DNA of 8,442 nt from Elusimicrobiota bacterium (lineage in GTDB: Bacteria > Elusimicrobiota > Elusimicrobia > Elusimicrobiales > Elusimicrobiaceae): NCBI GenBank assembly GCA_031258375.1, contig JAIRMX010000114.1, positions 1 to 8,442 of the forward strand. The letters are read 5' to 3'. The notes under the pieces were generated by a model, which worked only from the letters and a program-made list of their open reading frames with translations, was not told the origin of the DNA and ran no database searches. Positions 1-5,679 of this stretch are shown here, piece after piece. The stretch's first letter is position 1. Each line of letters begins with the position of its first letter. The position numbers and the translations under genes were made by a program.

Positions 1-488
1 CGCAATATCAAAAAGCCGTTATAAAGGCGGAAATGATGCAACTGTTGGTATGGGCTAAAGCCGTGTATAATGCGCAGGAAAGGATATACCTAATAAGTGG
101 AAAATATTCATCCGCATTATCCGACTTAGATGTTCAACTACCAATAACATACGACAAGTATCCTGAATTAGAAGACCCCGCCGAGGTTACAGGAAAAGTT
201 TATCTCCTAAAAGATAAATACGAGTTCGGGTGGAATTGGACATGGGCTGGTGGAAAGGGATTTCCAATAGTATTTAATCAGAAACAATCTGTGGCAAGTC
301 AGGCTGTAAATCCTACATACTTTATAATAGTTAAGAGCGGAGCTCCCGATCAATGCGACGGTAGGCAACATTGTATAGTTTGCCTGACTTACAACATTGA
401 TATGTATAATACTTTGTGCGAAAGTTTAGGAGGGAAGTTAATACCTAATTTATCAAACGCCAATAGAGCCTATTATGTTTTGCCTTAA
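1..488 (+). CDS. Type IV pilin-like protein, 5' end outside the window
   Basis: The reading frame is open from the first bases and ends at TAA 486-488. Translated from position 3 it begins QYQKAVIKAEMMQ. This is the segment that follows the hydrophobic helix in type IV pilins and pseudopilins (leader ...ALPQYQKAV...), so the signal and N-terminal helix lie just left of the window. The ATG at 33 is therefore internal and should not be taken as the start. What remains is the globular C-terminal domain: a long helix continuing to about AVYNAQERIYL, an 'LSDLDVQLP' segment, then a cysteine-rich end with CDGRQHCIVC and a final CESLGG block closing on YYVLP. That ending resembles the other pilin pieces in this window. 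The product would be an inner-membrane-anchored major or minor pilin, or pseudopilin. The pilus or secretion system it serves cannot be told from this fragment. Confidence 0.85.
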   Translation, partial: QYQKAVIKAEMMQLLVWAKAVYNAQERIYLISGKYSSALSDLDVQLPITYDKYPELEDPAEVTGKVYLLKDKYEFGWNWTWAGGKGFPIVFNQKQSVASQAVNPTYFIIVKSGAPDQCDGRQHCIVCLTYNIDMYNTLCESLGGKLIPNLSNANRAYYVLP

Positions 489-669
489 ATAACCCCCAGT
501 GCTTTGCCGCATTTCTTGATTATATCAACAAAAAATTTAGTTTTTTATTGGCCGGCAACTACTGTTTTGTCCGCCGGCATAATTCTAAAGCGTCATATCA
601 TGCGGCAGTCTGCGATGGAACGCCATAATAAATGGCAATAATTATATCAATTCAATATTTGATATTTCG
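489..669. other. Convergent gap between two pilin genes with weak palindromes
   Basis: No ORF of note is seen. The gap holds two inverted repeats. GCCGGC at 551-556 matches GCCGGC at 573-578 across a 16-base loop. ATATCAA at 644-650 matches TTGATAT at 659-665, just past the stop of the - strand pilin. An A6/T6 pair lies near 530-546. None is followed by a good T-run in the needed direction, so terminator function for either gene is possible but not shown. Confidence 0.3.
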
Positions 670-1164
670 TTACCAATGATATAACGAATAAAACGTGCTG
701 TTGTCTATTTCTTGTCCCCCCAAACTTTGACACATTTTTTGACCTGAATATCCCACCACCGTACCATACGGGTCGCATCTTACCATACCTGTGTCAAAAT
801 TAACATTTATTCTTACCGGCGGATAATGCAGAGAACAACTATTTCCGTTGATATAAAAATTGAATTCATAACCATCATTGCATGCGACGAGATTATTTGT
901 TCCGTTCGCGTGATTTCTTATAGTACACCCGTTGGATGTGAAATCAAAGTCCAAATTTGTAAAATCGTTGGTATAAGAAGTATTTGTTAGTCCATATATC
1001 TTTTCAGCTTGATATATTCCCTTAAGTTTTGGAAGTCCATTTGAAACAATTTTAGTTTTTTTAACTATAAATTGATATTGCGGCAAAGCTATTGCGGCGA
1101 GAATGCCGATTATTAAAACTACTACTAAAAGTTCTATCAGCGTGAATCCTTTTTTGTTTTTCAT
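670..1164 (-). CDS. Type IV pilin-like prepilin with N-terminal methylation site
   Basis: Complete 164-residue prepilin. It opens with a short positive leader, MKNKKG, then the prepilin peptidase site G6/F7 and the hydrophobic segment FTLIELLVVVLIIGILAAIAL. Glu at position 5 of the mature protein is kept. The frame is open further upstream (ATG at 1195-1197), but the ATG at 1162-1164 is chosen because it gives the canonical short leader and has GAGG at 1170-1173 in proper position. After the helix the protein has an 'FTNLDFDF' segment like the 'LSDLDVQLP' of the left-edge pilin, four scattered cysteines, and a C-terminal CQSLGG block ending in YSLYHW. It should be processed by PilD-type peptidase and assembled from the inner membrane. 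It converges with the left-edge pilin (181 bases between stops) and lies 82 bases downstream of the terminator-like end of the structured region at 1246-1535. A weak -10-like TATACT lies at 1183-1188. Confidence 0.9.
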   Translation of the reverse strand: MKNKKGFTLIELLVVVLIIGILAAIALPQYQFIVKKTKIVSNGLPKLKGIYQAEKIYGLTNTSYTNDFTNLDFDFTSNGCTIRNHANGTNNLVACNDGYEFNFYINGNSCSLHYPPVRINVNFDTGMVRCDPYGTVVGYSGQKMCQSLGGQEIDNSTFYSLYHW

Positions 1165-1245
1165 AATTTCCTCGTTATTTCTAGTATAGATTCCCAATTA
1201 AAAATTTCGAGAATTTACACATTTTGTGTCAGTTTTTAAGCCGAT

Positions 1246-1300
1246 AAAAAACGGCTGTTATATTTGAGCCAAATCTAGTAACCCAAAACATAACAGCCGT
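1246..1300 (-). terminator. Intrinsic terminator-like hairpin ending the structured region
   Basis: A perfect 11-bp stem, ACGGCTGTTAT/ATAACAGCCGT (1290-1300 with 1251-1261), is followed on the - strand by TTTTTT (1251-1246). The 28-base loop is unusually long for a terminator and holds a segment complementary to 1385-1400. It would either end a free-standing RNA or act as a conditional stop ahead of the - strand pilin gene. Confidence 0.55.
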
Positions 1301-1535
1301 GGTTTACCGCCTTTCGGCGGTAAACGCTCGGCACAAAACATCGGGATTATAAGTTCCGATATTTTGTGCCTGATAACGAGCTGCTTTTGGACTAGATTTG
1401 CGCTTTTGAATTCTCAAAAGCTCTCCTTATTCTTCATAAGGTTCCAAAAACAGTATCAAATTGTGTTAAGCCTCCGCGGCTTACATACAATAACTATTCT
1501 CCTGAAACTTCCTATTGCTAAAATTATTTTAGCAA
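1246..1535 (-). ncRNA. Candidate structured RNA or attenuator leader, unknown class
   Basis: About 290 bases are packed with hairpins and lack a convincing ORF. Read on the - strand from 1535 downwards they are: TTGCTAAAA/TTTTAGCAA (1535-1515); TAAGCC/GGCTTA inside an ATTGT/ACAAT outer pair (1491-1460); CCTTAT/ATAAGG (1441-1425); GCTTTTGA/TCAAAAGC (1421-1402); a 15-bp stem with one mismatch, closed by a GCTC/GAGC outer pair (1381-1326); GTTTACCGCC/GGCGGTAAAC with a GAAA tetraloop (1325-1302); and ACGGCTGTTAT/ATAACAGCCGT (1300-1251), followed by TTTTTT. The GAAA loop and T-run exist only on the - strand, which sets the direction. The loop of the last stem can pair with 1385-1400. No known class was recognised: tmRNA, RNase P, 6S, SRP and GEMM signatures were looked for by eye and not found. 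It may be a free small RNA, or a transcription-attenuating leader of the pilin gene 82 bases downstream. Confidence 0.5.
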
Positions 1536-1538
1536 AAA

Positions 1539-1566
1539 ATCATAATGTTTTGTAAATCTTTTGAAA
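1539..1566 (-). promoter_or_regulatory. Possible promoter for the structured RNA
   Basis: On the - strand TATGAT (1544-1539) matches the -10 consensus at five of six bases. TTTCAA (1566-1561) lies 16 bases upstream and is a poor -35. A start about seven bases past the -10 would fall at the base of the first hairpin of the structured region, which fits. The -35 is weak, so this is tentative. Confidence 0.3.
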
Positions 1567-1590
1567 TTTTATTTTGCAAATTAACTCTAA

Positions 1591-1734
1591 GCCTCCAAAA
1601 AGCGGGCTTCTTCAGCAAAGAAAGGAAGCATTATATGTTATACCAGAAATAATAGTATGTATGAAAAAGTATGTTCAGCTTTAGGCGGCAAAGACACTTT
1701 TACTCACAGTAGCGGCAAAGCCTATATTTTATAG
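1591..1734 (+). pseudogene. C-terminal remnant of a third pilin gene
   Basis: The frame is open only from 1591 (stop TAA at 1588-1590) to TAG 1732-1734. From about 1630 it reads IICYTRNNSMYEKVCSALGG and then ends HSSGKAYIL. This aligns without gaps to the end of the left-edge pilin, IVCLTYNIDMYNTLCESLGG. It keeps both cysteines, the MY pair and the LGG block, and has a similar A/YY-hydrophobic finish. The first 40 bases (ASKKRASSAKKG) do not look like pilin and probably lie beyond the break. No leader, hydrophobic helix or start site is found upstream. Instead the structured region on the other strand begins about 55 bases away. This is best read as a decapitated pilin gene. It is too short to fold as a pilin and has no ribosome-binding site. 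A strong + strand terminator survives 126 bases downstream. Confidence 0.7.
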
Positions 1735-1859
1735 AATATATTTATAATAGATATACGTAAAAGCCAAAAGGGTGTTAGAGTATATTAAAGGACAAAACTG
1801 TCGATTAAATATTTTCTTAGAGGCAGCTGAACAATATAAAAATTAATGTATATCATAAG

Positions 1860-1904
1860 CCCGCTTGGAAATTTTATATGGAATTTCCAAGCGGGTCTTT
1901 TTAT
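1860..1904 (+). terminator. Strong intrinsic terminator, + strand
   Basis: A perfect 14-bp stem, CCCGCTTGGAAATT (1860-1873) with AATTTCCAAGCGGG (1882-1895), has an 8-base loop and is followed by TCTTTTTAT. There is no T-run on the other strand. It probably ended transcription of the pilin gene now reduced to a remnant, and it shields guaA from read-through. Confidence 0.85.
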
Positions 1905-1954
1905 ATTGAAACCGCAGTAAAAAAAACGATAATAATTAAAACTTTTTAAACCGG

Positions 1955-1984
1955 TTAAAAAATGAGTAAAAAAAGTAATATAAT
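1955..1984 (+). promoter_or_regulatory. Probable guaA promoter with overlapping palindrome
   Basis: TATAAT at 1979-1984 is a perfect -10, with TTAAAA at 1955-1960 as a -35 and an 18-base spacer. A near-palindrome centred on AACCGGTT (core 1949-1956, imperfect arms T5 from 1943 and A6 to 1962) covers the -35. That is the usual place for a repressor, and the central CG dyad resembles LacI-family operators. No regulator gene is present, so binding is inference. A start near 1991 would leave a leader of about 75 bases. Confidence 0.55.
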
Positions 1985-2067
1985 ATAAATAACTAACAGC
2001 GTAAAAGTATCGGAACTGAAAATGCCGGGAAATAAAATTGATTTAAAAAGATTGGATAAGAGGTTTT

Positions 2068-3600
2068 ATGAAAAGAGAATTGGTCGTTGTAGTTGATTTC
2101 GGCGGGCAGTACAATCAGCTTATTGCGCGCAGAGTGCGCGACCTTAACGTTTATTGCGAAGTTGTTCCTTTTGATAAAGCTTTGCAAAAAGTCAAAGAGA
2201 CCAATCCAAAAGGCATAATTTTTACCGGCGGCCCGGCCAGCGTTTATGCCGAGAGCGCGCCGGCGATTGATAAAGAAATTTTTGAGCTTGGCATCCCGGT
2301 TCTTGGAATATGCTACGGCGCGCAATTAATGGCGCATTTGCTCGGCGGAAAAGTAAAAAGACCCGATTTCAAAGAATACGGAAAAATAGAATTCGACGTT
2401 AAAGAAACGGGCGGTTTGTTTAAAAATATAGACGGTAAAAATATTTGCTGGATGAGCCACCGCGATTATATAGAACGTTTGCCGAACGGTTTTAAAATTA
2501 CGGCGACTACCGATATGTGCCCCGTTGCCGCAATGGAATGCGCGGACAAAAAAATTTACGGACTGCAATTTCACCCCGAAGTCGTTCATACGCCGCGCGG
2601 CATAGATATCTTGCGTAATTTTCTTTATGAGATATGTAAAGTTAAAGGCGATTGGACTATGGGCAGTTATCTCGAGGAGCAATTGTCGCTTATTAAAGAA
2701 AGCGTCGGCGACAAAAAAGTTTTATGCGGGCTGAGCGGCGGAGTAGATTCTTCCGTCGCGGCGGTTATGGTGCACCGCGCCATAGGCAATAATTTGGTTT
2801 GCGTGTTTGTAGACCACGGGCTTTTGCGCAAGGACGAAGGCGACGAGGTTGAAAAACTTTTTAAAAATACGTATAAAATGAACTTTATACGCGTGAACGC
2901 CGCCTCTCGTTTTTTGTCTAAACTAAAAGGAATTGACGACCCGGAGAAAAAACGTAAAATAATCGGAGCGGAATTTATTGCCGTTTTTGACGAGGAAGCC
3001 AAAAAGCTCGGCACAATTGATTTTTTGCTTCAGGGGACGATTTATCCCGACGTTATAGAATCCGGCAGCGGACACAGCGCGGTTATAAAAACTCATCATA
3101 ACGTCGGAGGCCTTCCTAAAAATATGAGGCTGAAACTGCTCGAGCCTTTGCGCCTTTTATTTAAAGACGAAGTGCGCCGTTTGGGCGAAGAACTTGAAAT
3201 TCCGCGGGAACTTGTCTGGCGGCAGCCTTTTCCGGGTCCGGGTCTTGCGGTGCGCTGTCTCGGGGAAGTTACGGAAGATAAGCTTAAAATAATACGCGAA
3301 AGCGACGCGGTTTTGAGACAGGAAATTGCAAAACACAAACTTGAACACGCTATTTGGCAGTACTTTACGTTTTTGCCGAATATCCGCAGCGTAGGCGTTA
3401 TGGGCGACGAGAGAACTTATTTCCACACCGTCGGCATACGCGCAGTGACTTCTACGGACGCGATGACGGCGGACTGGGCGCGGATTCCTTATGAAATTTT
3501 GGAAAAGATTTCCTCCCGCATTGTCGGCGAAGTTGAAGGCGTAAACCGCGTGATTTACGATATCACGTCTAAACCGCCCGCAACTATAGAATGGGAGTAA
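2068..3600 (+). CDS. guaA: GMP synthase (glutamine-hydrolysing)
   Basis: A 510-residue, full-length GMP synthetase. In the cytoplasm it converts XMP, ATP and glutamine to GMP, the last step of de novo guanine nucleotide synthesis. The N-terminal class I glutamine amidotransferase domain (about 1-195) has the nucleophile Cys82 in GICYGAQLM and the partners His169 and Glu171 in FHPEV. The ATP-pyrophosphatase domain follows, with the P-loop SGGVDSS at 223-229. The C-terminal dimerisation and XMP-binding part has HHNVGGLP (343-350), RQPFPGPGLAVR (385-396) and the terminal ITSKPPATIEWE. All key residues are present. The start is supported by AAGAGG at 2058-2063, four bases before the ATG, which is a slightly short spacing. 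It heads the + strand run, with 46 bases before the EIIA gene, so co-transcription with the sugar genes is possible. No functional link is evident. Confidence 0.97.
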   Translation: MKRELVVVVDFGGQYNQLIARRVRDLNVYCEVVPFDKALQKVKETNPKGIIFTGGPASVYAESAPAIDKEIFELGIPVLGICYGAQLMAHLLGGKVKRPDFKEYGKIEFDVKETGGLFKNIDGKNICWMSHRDYIERLPNGFKITATTDMCPVAAMECADKKIYGLQFHPEVVHTPRGIDILRNFLYEICKVKGDWTMGSYLEEQLSLIKESVGDKKVLCGLSGGVDSSVAAVMVHRAIGNNLVCVFVDHGLLRKDEGDEVEKLFKNTYKMNFIRVNAASRFLSKLKGIDDPEKKRKIIGAEFIAVFDEEAKKLGTIDFLLQGTIYPDVIESGSGHSAVIKTHHNVGGLPKNMRLKLLEPLRLLFKDEVRRLGEELEIPRELVWRQPFPGPGLAVRCLGEVTEDKLKIIRESDAVLRQEIAKHKLEHAIWQYFTFLPNIRSVGVMGDERTYFHTVGIRAVTSTDAMTADWARIPYEILEKISSRIVGEVEGVNRVIYDITSKPPATIEWE

Positions 3601-3646
3601 TTTTTATACTTCTATTTTCGAGATATTATAAAGAGAGATATTAAAT

Positions 3647-4117
3647 ATGAATTCCGATATGAATTTAATTGTTTTCTCGCCCGTTTGCGGTACGGTTATG
3701 CCCCTATCTGAAGTGCCGGATCCTGTTTTTGCAGACAAAATGCTCGGCGACGGCCTTGCTATAAATCCGCAGGAGGGGTTTATATACGCTCCGTTTAACG
3801 GTGCGATAAAGGCTGTTCATAAATTTTTTCACGCGCTTGTGATAGAGACAAAAGGCGTGGAAGTTTTAATACATATAGGCGTAGAAACCGCCAATATGAA
3901 AGGAGACGGTTTTAAGGCTTTTGTTACCATCGGGCAGGAAGTAAAACAAGGCGATAAGCTTATAAGTTTTGATCCCAAATCGGTCGCAAAAAAAGCAAAA
4001 AGTAATTTAGTTATAGTCATAGTTTCAAACTTGCCTCAGGCCGATTTAAACAAAACTGAACGGACCGGCGTTAAAGCCGGAGATTTTTTGTTTTCCATTG
4101 GAAAGGATTTGTCTTAA
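3647..4117 (+). CDS. PTS system EIIA component, glucose family (stand-alone)
   Basis: A 156-residue single-domain EIIA of the glucose/GlcNAc superfamily (PTS_EIIA_1). It receives phosphate from HPr and passes it to a IIB domain. The fold's markers are clear: SPVCGTVMPLSEVPDPVFAD (11-30), the Asp-Gly 'MLGDGLAI' and the 'YAPFNGAI' turn. The pair of active-site histidines is His62 (in FHALVIET) and His76 (in VLIHIG, the phosphorylated residue), followed by KGDGF. In length and composition it matches free-standing EIIA-Glc (Crr) or the IIA part of fused enzymes. AGAGAG at about 3632-3637, nine to ten bases upstream, supports the ATG; Met5 is a less likely alternative start. The next gene is a IICB permease lacking its own IIA, so this protein is very probably its donor. 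It may also have Crr-like regulatory roles, which the sequence cannot show. Confidence 0.93.
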   Translation: MNSDMNLIVFSPVCGTVMPLSEVPDPVFADKMLGDGLAINPQEGFIYAPFNGAIKAVHKFFHALVIETKGVEVLIHIGVETANMKGDGFKAFVTIGQEVKQGDKLISFDPKSVAKKAKSNLVIVIVSNLPQADLNKTERTGVKAGDFLFSIGKDLS

Positions 4118-4131
4118 TTCAAGGCAGAATT

Positions 4132-4159
4132 TTGTAAATTTATAAATCTATTTTATAAA
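4132..4159 (+). promoter_or_regulatory. Possible promoter of the nag genes
   Basis: TTGTAA at 4132-4137 and TATAAA at 4154-4159 are separated by 16 bases, in the 134-base gap before the permease gene. A TTTATAA/TTATAAA inverted repeat (4139-4145, 4153-4159) overlaps it, and a TCCCG/CGGGA hairpin (4194-4208) lies in the leader. Both could be regulatory, but the region is AT-rich and such matches arise easily. Confidence 0.35.
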
Positions 4160-4251
4160 AATTACCTGCGTTATAAAAGACAAAATGTATCTTTCCCGGA
4201 AGACGGGATAAGTATTAAATCCGAATTTAAATTATAAAAAAGGAGTTTGTT

Positions 4252-5679
4252 ATGAAAGGTTCATTTGCGGCAACAGGAGTATTTTTAGTAAAGCTTGGCA
4301 AATCGTTAATGCTGCCGATAGCTGTTTTGCCCGTCGCGGGATTGCTTCTAAGGCTTGGGCAGCCGGATATGCTCAATATCGCTTTTGTCGCCGCGGCGGG
4401 AAATTCTGTTTTTAACAATTTGCCGATTATTTTTGCTTTAGGCGTTGCGGTGGGTTTTGCCAATGAATCGCATGGCGCGGCCGCGCTTTCCGCTTTTGTC
4501 GGCTATGTTATAATGTCAGCCGGACTAAAGGTGTTTAACCAAAATATTGATATGGGCGTTTTGGGCGGTATTATAATAGGCGTGACTTCCGGCGCGACTT
4601 ATAACAAATATAAAGATATTAAACTGCCTGCATATTTAGCTTTTTTCGGCGGGCGGCGTTTTGTTCCCATAGTAATGGGGCTTACGGCGATAATTTACGC
4701 TTTAATTCTTAGTTTTGTTTGGCCGCCGTTGCAAAATACGATAAGCGGGTTCGGCAATTGGATAATAGCTTCCGGCAACATAGGTTTATTTTTTTATGGC
4801 ACCGCAAACAGGCTGCTTATACCGCTGGGATTGCATCATGTGCTTAATACTCTAGTATGGTTCCAATTTGGAGATTACAGTACTGTTGAAGCGGGCGTTG
4901 AGGTTGTAAAACACGGGGATTTGTGGAGATTTTTTGCGGGCGATCCCACAGCCGGTTCTTTTATGGCGGGAATGTTTCCCGTAATGATGTTCGGCTTGCC
5001 CGCGGCCTGCCTTGCTATGGTTCAAGAATCTTTTAAACAGAATAGGAAAGCCGTTGCCGGCATTTTAATTTCCGCGGCTTTGACTTCTTTTTTAACCGGT
5101 ATTACCGAACCCGTTGAATTTTCTTTTATGTTTCTTGCTTTCCCCTTATATGTTTTACATGCGCTTCTTACAGGTCTTAGTATGGTTATAATGAATATTT
5201 TGGGCGTAAAACTGGGATTTACGTTTTCAGCCGGTTTGTTCGATTATTTGCTTAGTTTCAGCAAGAGTACTTATCCATGGTTATTAATTCCCGTAGGAAT
5301 TGTTTATGGAATAATTTATTATATACTCTTTCGTTTTGCAATTAGAATATGGAATATCAAAACGCCCGGCAGAGAAAGCTCCGAAGGAACGGATACCGCT
5401 CCCGTGGCAGCCGCGCGCCAAAGCGCGTCTTGCGCCGCCGTAACAAACAGAGGCGAGATATATGTAAAAGGTTTGGGCGGGGTTGGAAATATCAAAACGC
5501 TTGGAGCATGCGCGACAAGGCTTAGAGTAGAAATTTACGACGATTCCAAAATAGACGAGGCTTCGCTTAAAGCCGCCGGCGCAAGGGGCGTTCTCAGAAA
5601 TATTAAAGGCAGCGTGCAAGTTGTTATCGGCCCCGAAGCGGATATAATTTCCGATGAAATCAGGGCGGCAATGAAATGA
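4252..5679 (+). CDS. nagE: PTS N-acetylglucosamine (glucose-family) permease, EIICB
   Basis: A 475-residue membrane protein of the glucose-family PTS. The EIIC part (about 1-370) has roughly ten hydrophobic segments, the substrate-region motif GITEPVEFSFMF (283-294), and RLLIPLGLHHVLNT (187-200), which is typical of GlcNAc/glucose permeases. A low-complexity linker (about 371-400) leads to the EIIB domain. There NIKTLGACATRLRV holds the phosphorylated Cys420, and the domain runs to the end. There is no IIA domain, unlike E. coli NagE, so the separate EIIA encoded just upstream is the likely partner. It would import GlcNAc across the inner membrane as GlcNAc-6-phosphate. Substrate is inferred mainly from the nagB and nagA genes immediately downstream; by family alone glucose is possible. 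AAGGAG at 4240-4245, six bases before the ATG, gives the strongest ribosome-binding site in the window. The stop overlaps the nagB start by 4 bp (ATGA). Confidence 0.92.
   Translation: MKGSFAATGVFLVKLGKSLMLPIAVLPVAGLLLRLGQPDMLNIAFVAAAGNSVFNNLPIIFALGVAVGFANESHGAAALSAFVGYVIMSAGLKVFNQNIDMGVLGGIIIGVTSGATYNKYKDIKLPAYLAFFGGRRFVPIVMGLTAIIYALILSFVWPPLQNTISGFGNWIIASGNIGLFFYGTANRLLIPLGLHHVLNTLVWFQFGDYSTVEAGVEVVKHGDLWRFFAGDPTAGSFMAGMFPVMMFGLPAACLAMVQESFKQNRKAVAGILISAALTSFLTGITEPVEFSFMFLAFPLYVLHALLTGLSMVIMNILGVKLGFTFSAGLFDYLLSFSKSTYPWLLIPVGIVYGIIYYILFRFAIRIWNIKTPGRESSEGTDTAPVAAARQSASCAAVTNRGEIYVKGLGGVGNIKTLGACATRLRVEIYDDSKIDEASLKAAGARGVLRNIKGSVQVVIGPEADIISDEIRAAMK

Larger units (their letters stand above)
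1735..2067. other. Gene-free stretch before guaA
   Basis: This AT-rich stretch contains the + strand terminator at 1860-1904 and the guaA promoter region at 1943-1984. A 25-codon frame (GTG 1772 to TAA 1846) is the only reading frame of note. It has no ribosome-binding site and no recognisable sequence, so it is not called as a gene. Confidence 0.5.

Noticed and set aside
1246..1400. CRISPR repeat with tracr-like anti-repeat
   Set aside because: The complementary pair with a bulge resembles a repeat and anti-repeat, but there is only one copy, no spacer array and no cas gene in the window.
1246..1535. c-di-GMP (GEMM) riboswitch controlling the pilin gene
   Set aside because: The position would be attractive, since such switches control pilins in some bacteria. 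The conserved GEMM core sequences were not found by eye.
1364..1555. 63-codon + strand ORF in the structured region
   Set aside because: Its composition is low-complexity hydrophobic, there is no ribosome-binding site or family resemblance, and it runs through five of the stems that explain the sequence better as RNA.
1772..1846. 25-codon GTG-started frame after the pilin remnant
   Set aside because: No ribosome-binding site is seen and the peptide is not recognisable. Such a length is expected by chance in this DNA.
1993..3426. Several - strand ORFs of 80-118 codons opposite guaA
   Set aside because: They are antisense shadows of a complete guaA with all motifs intact and show no features of their own.
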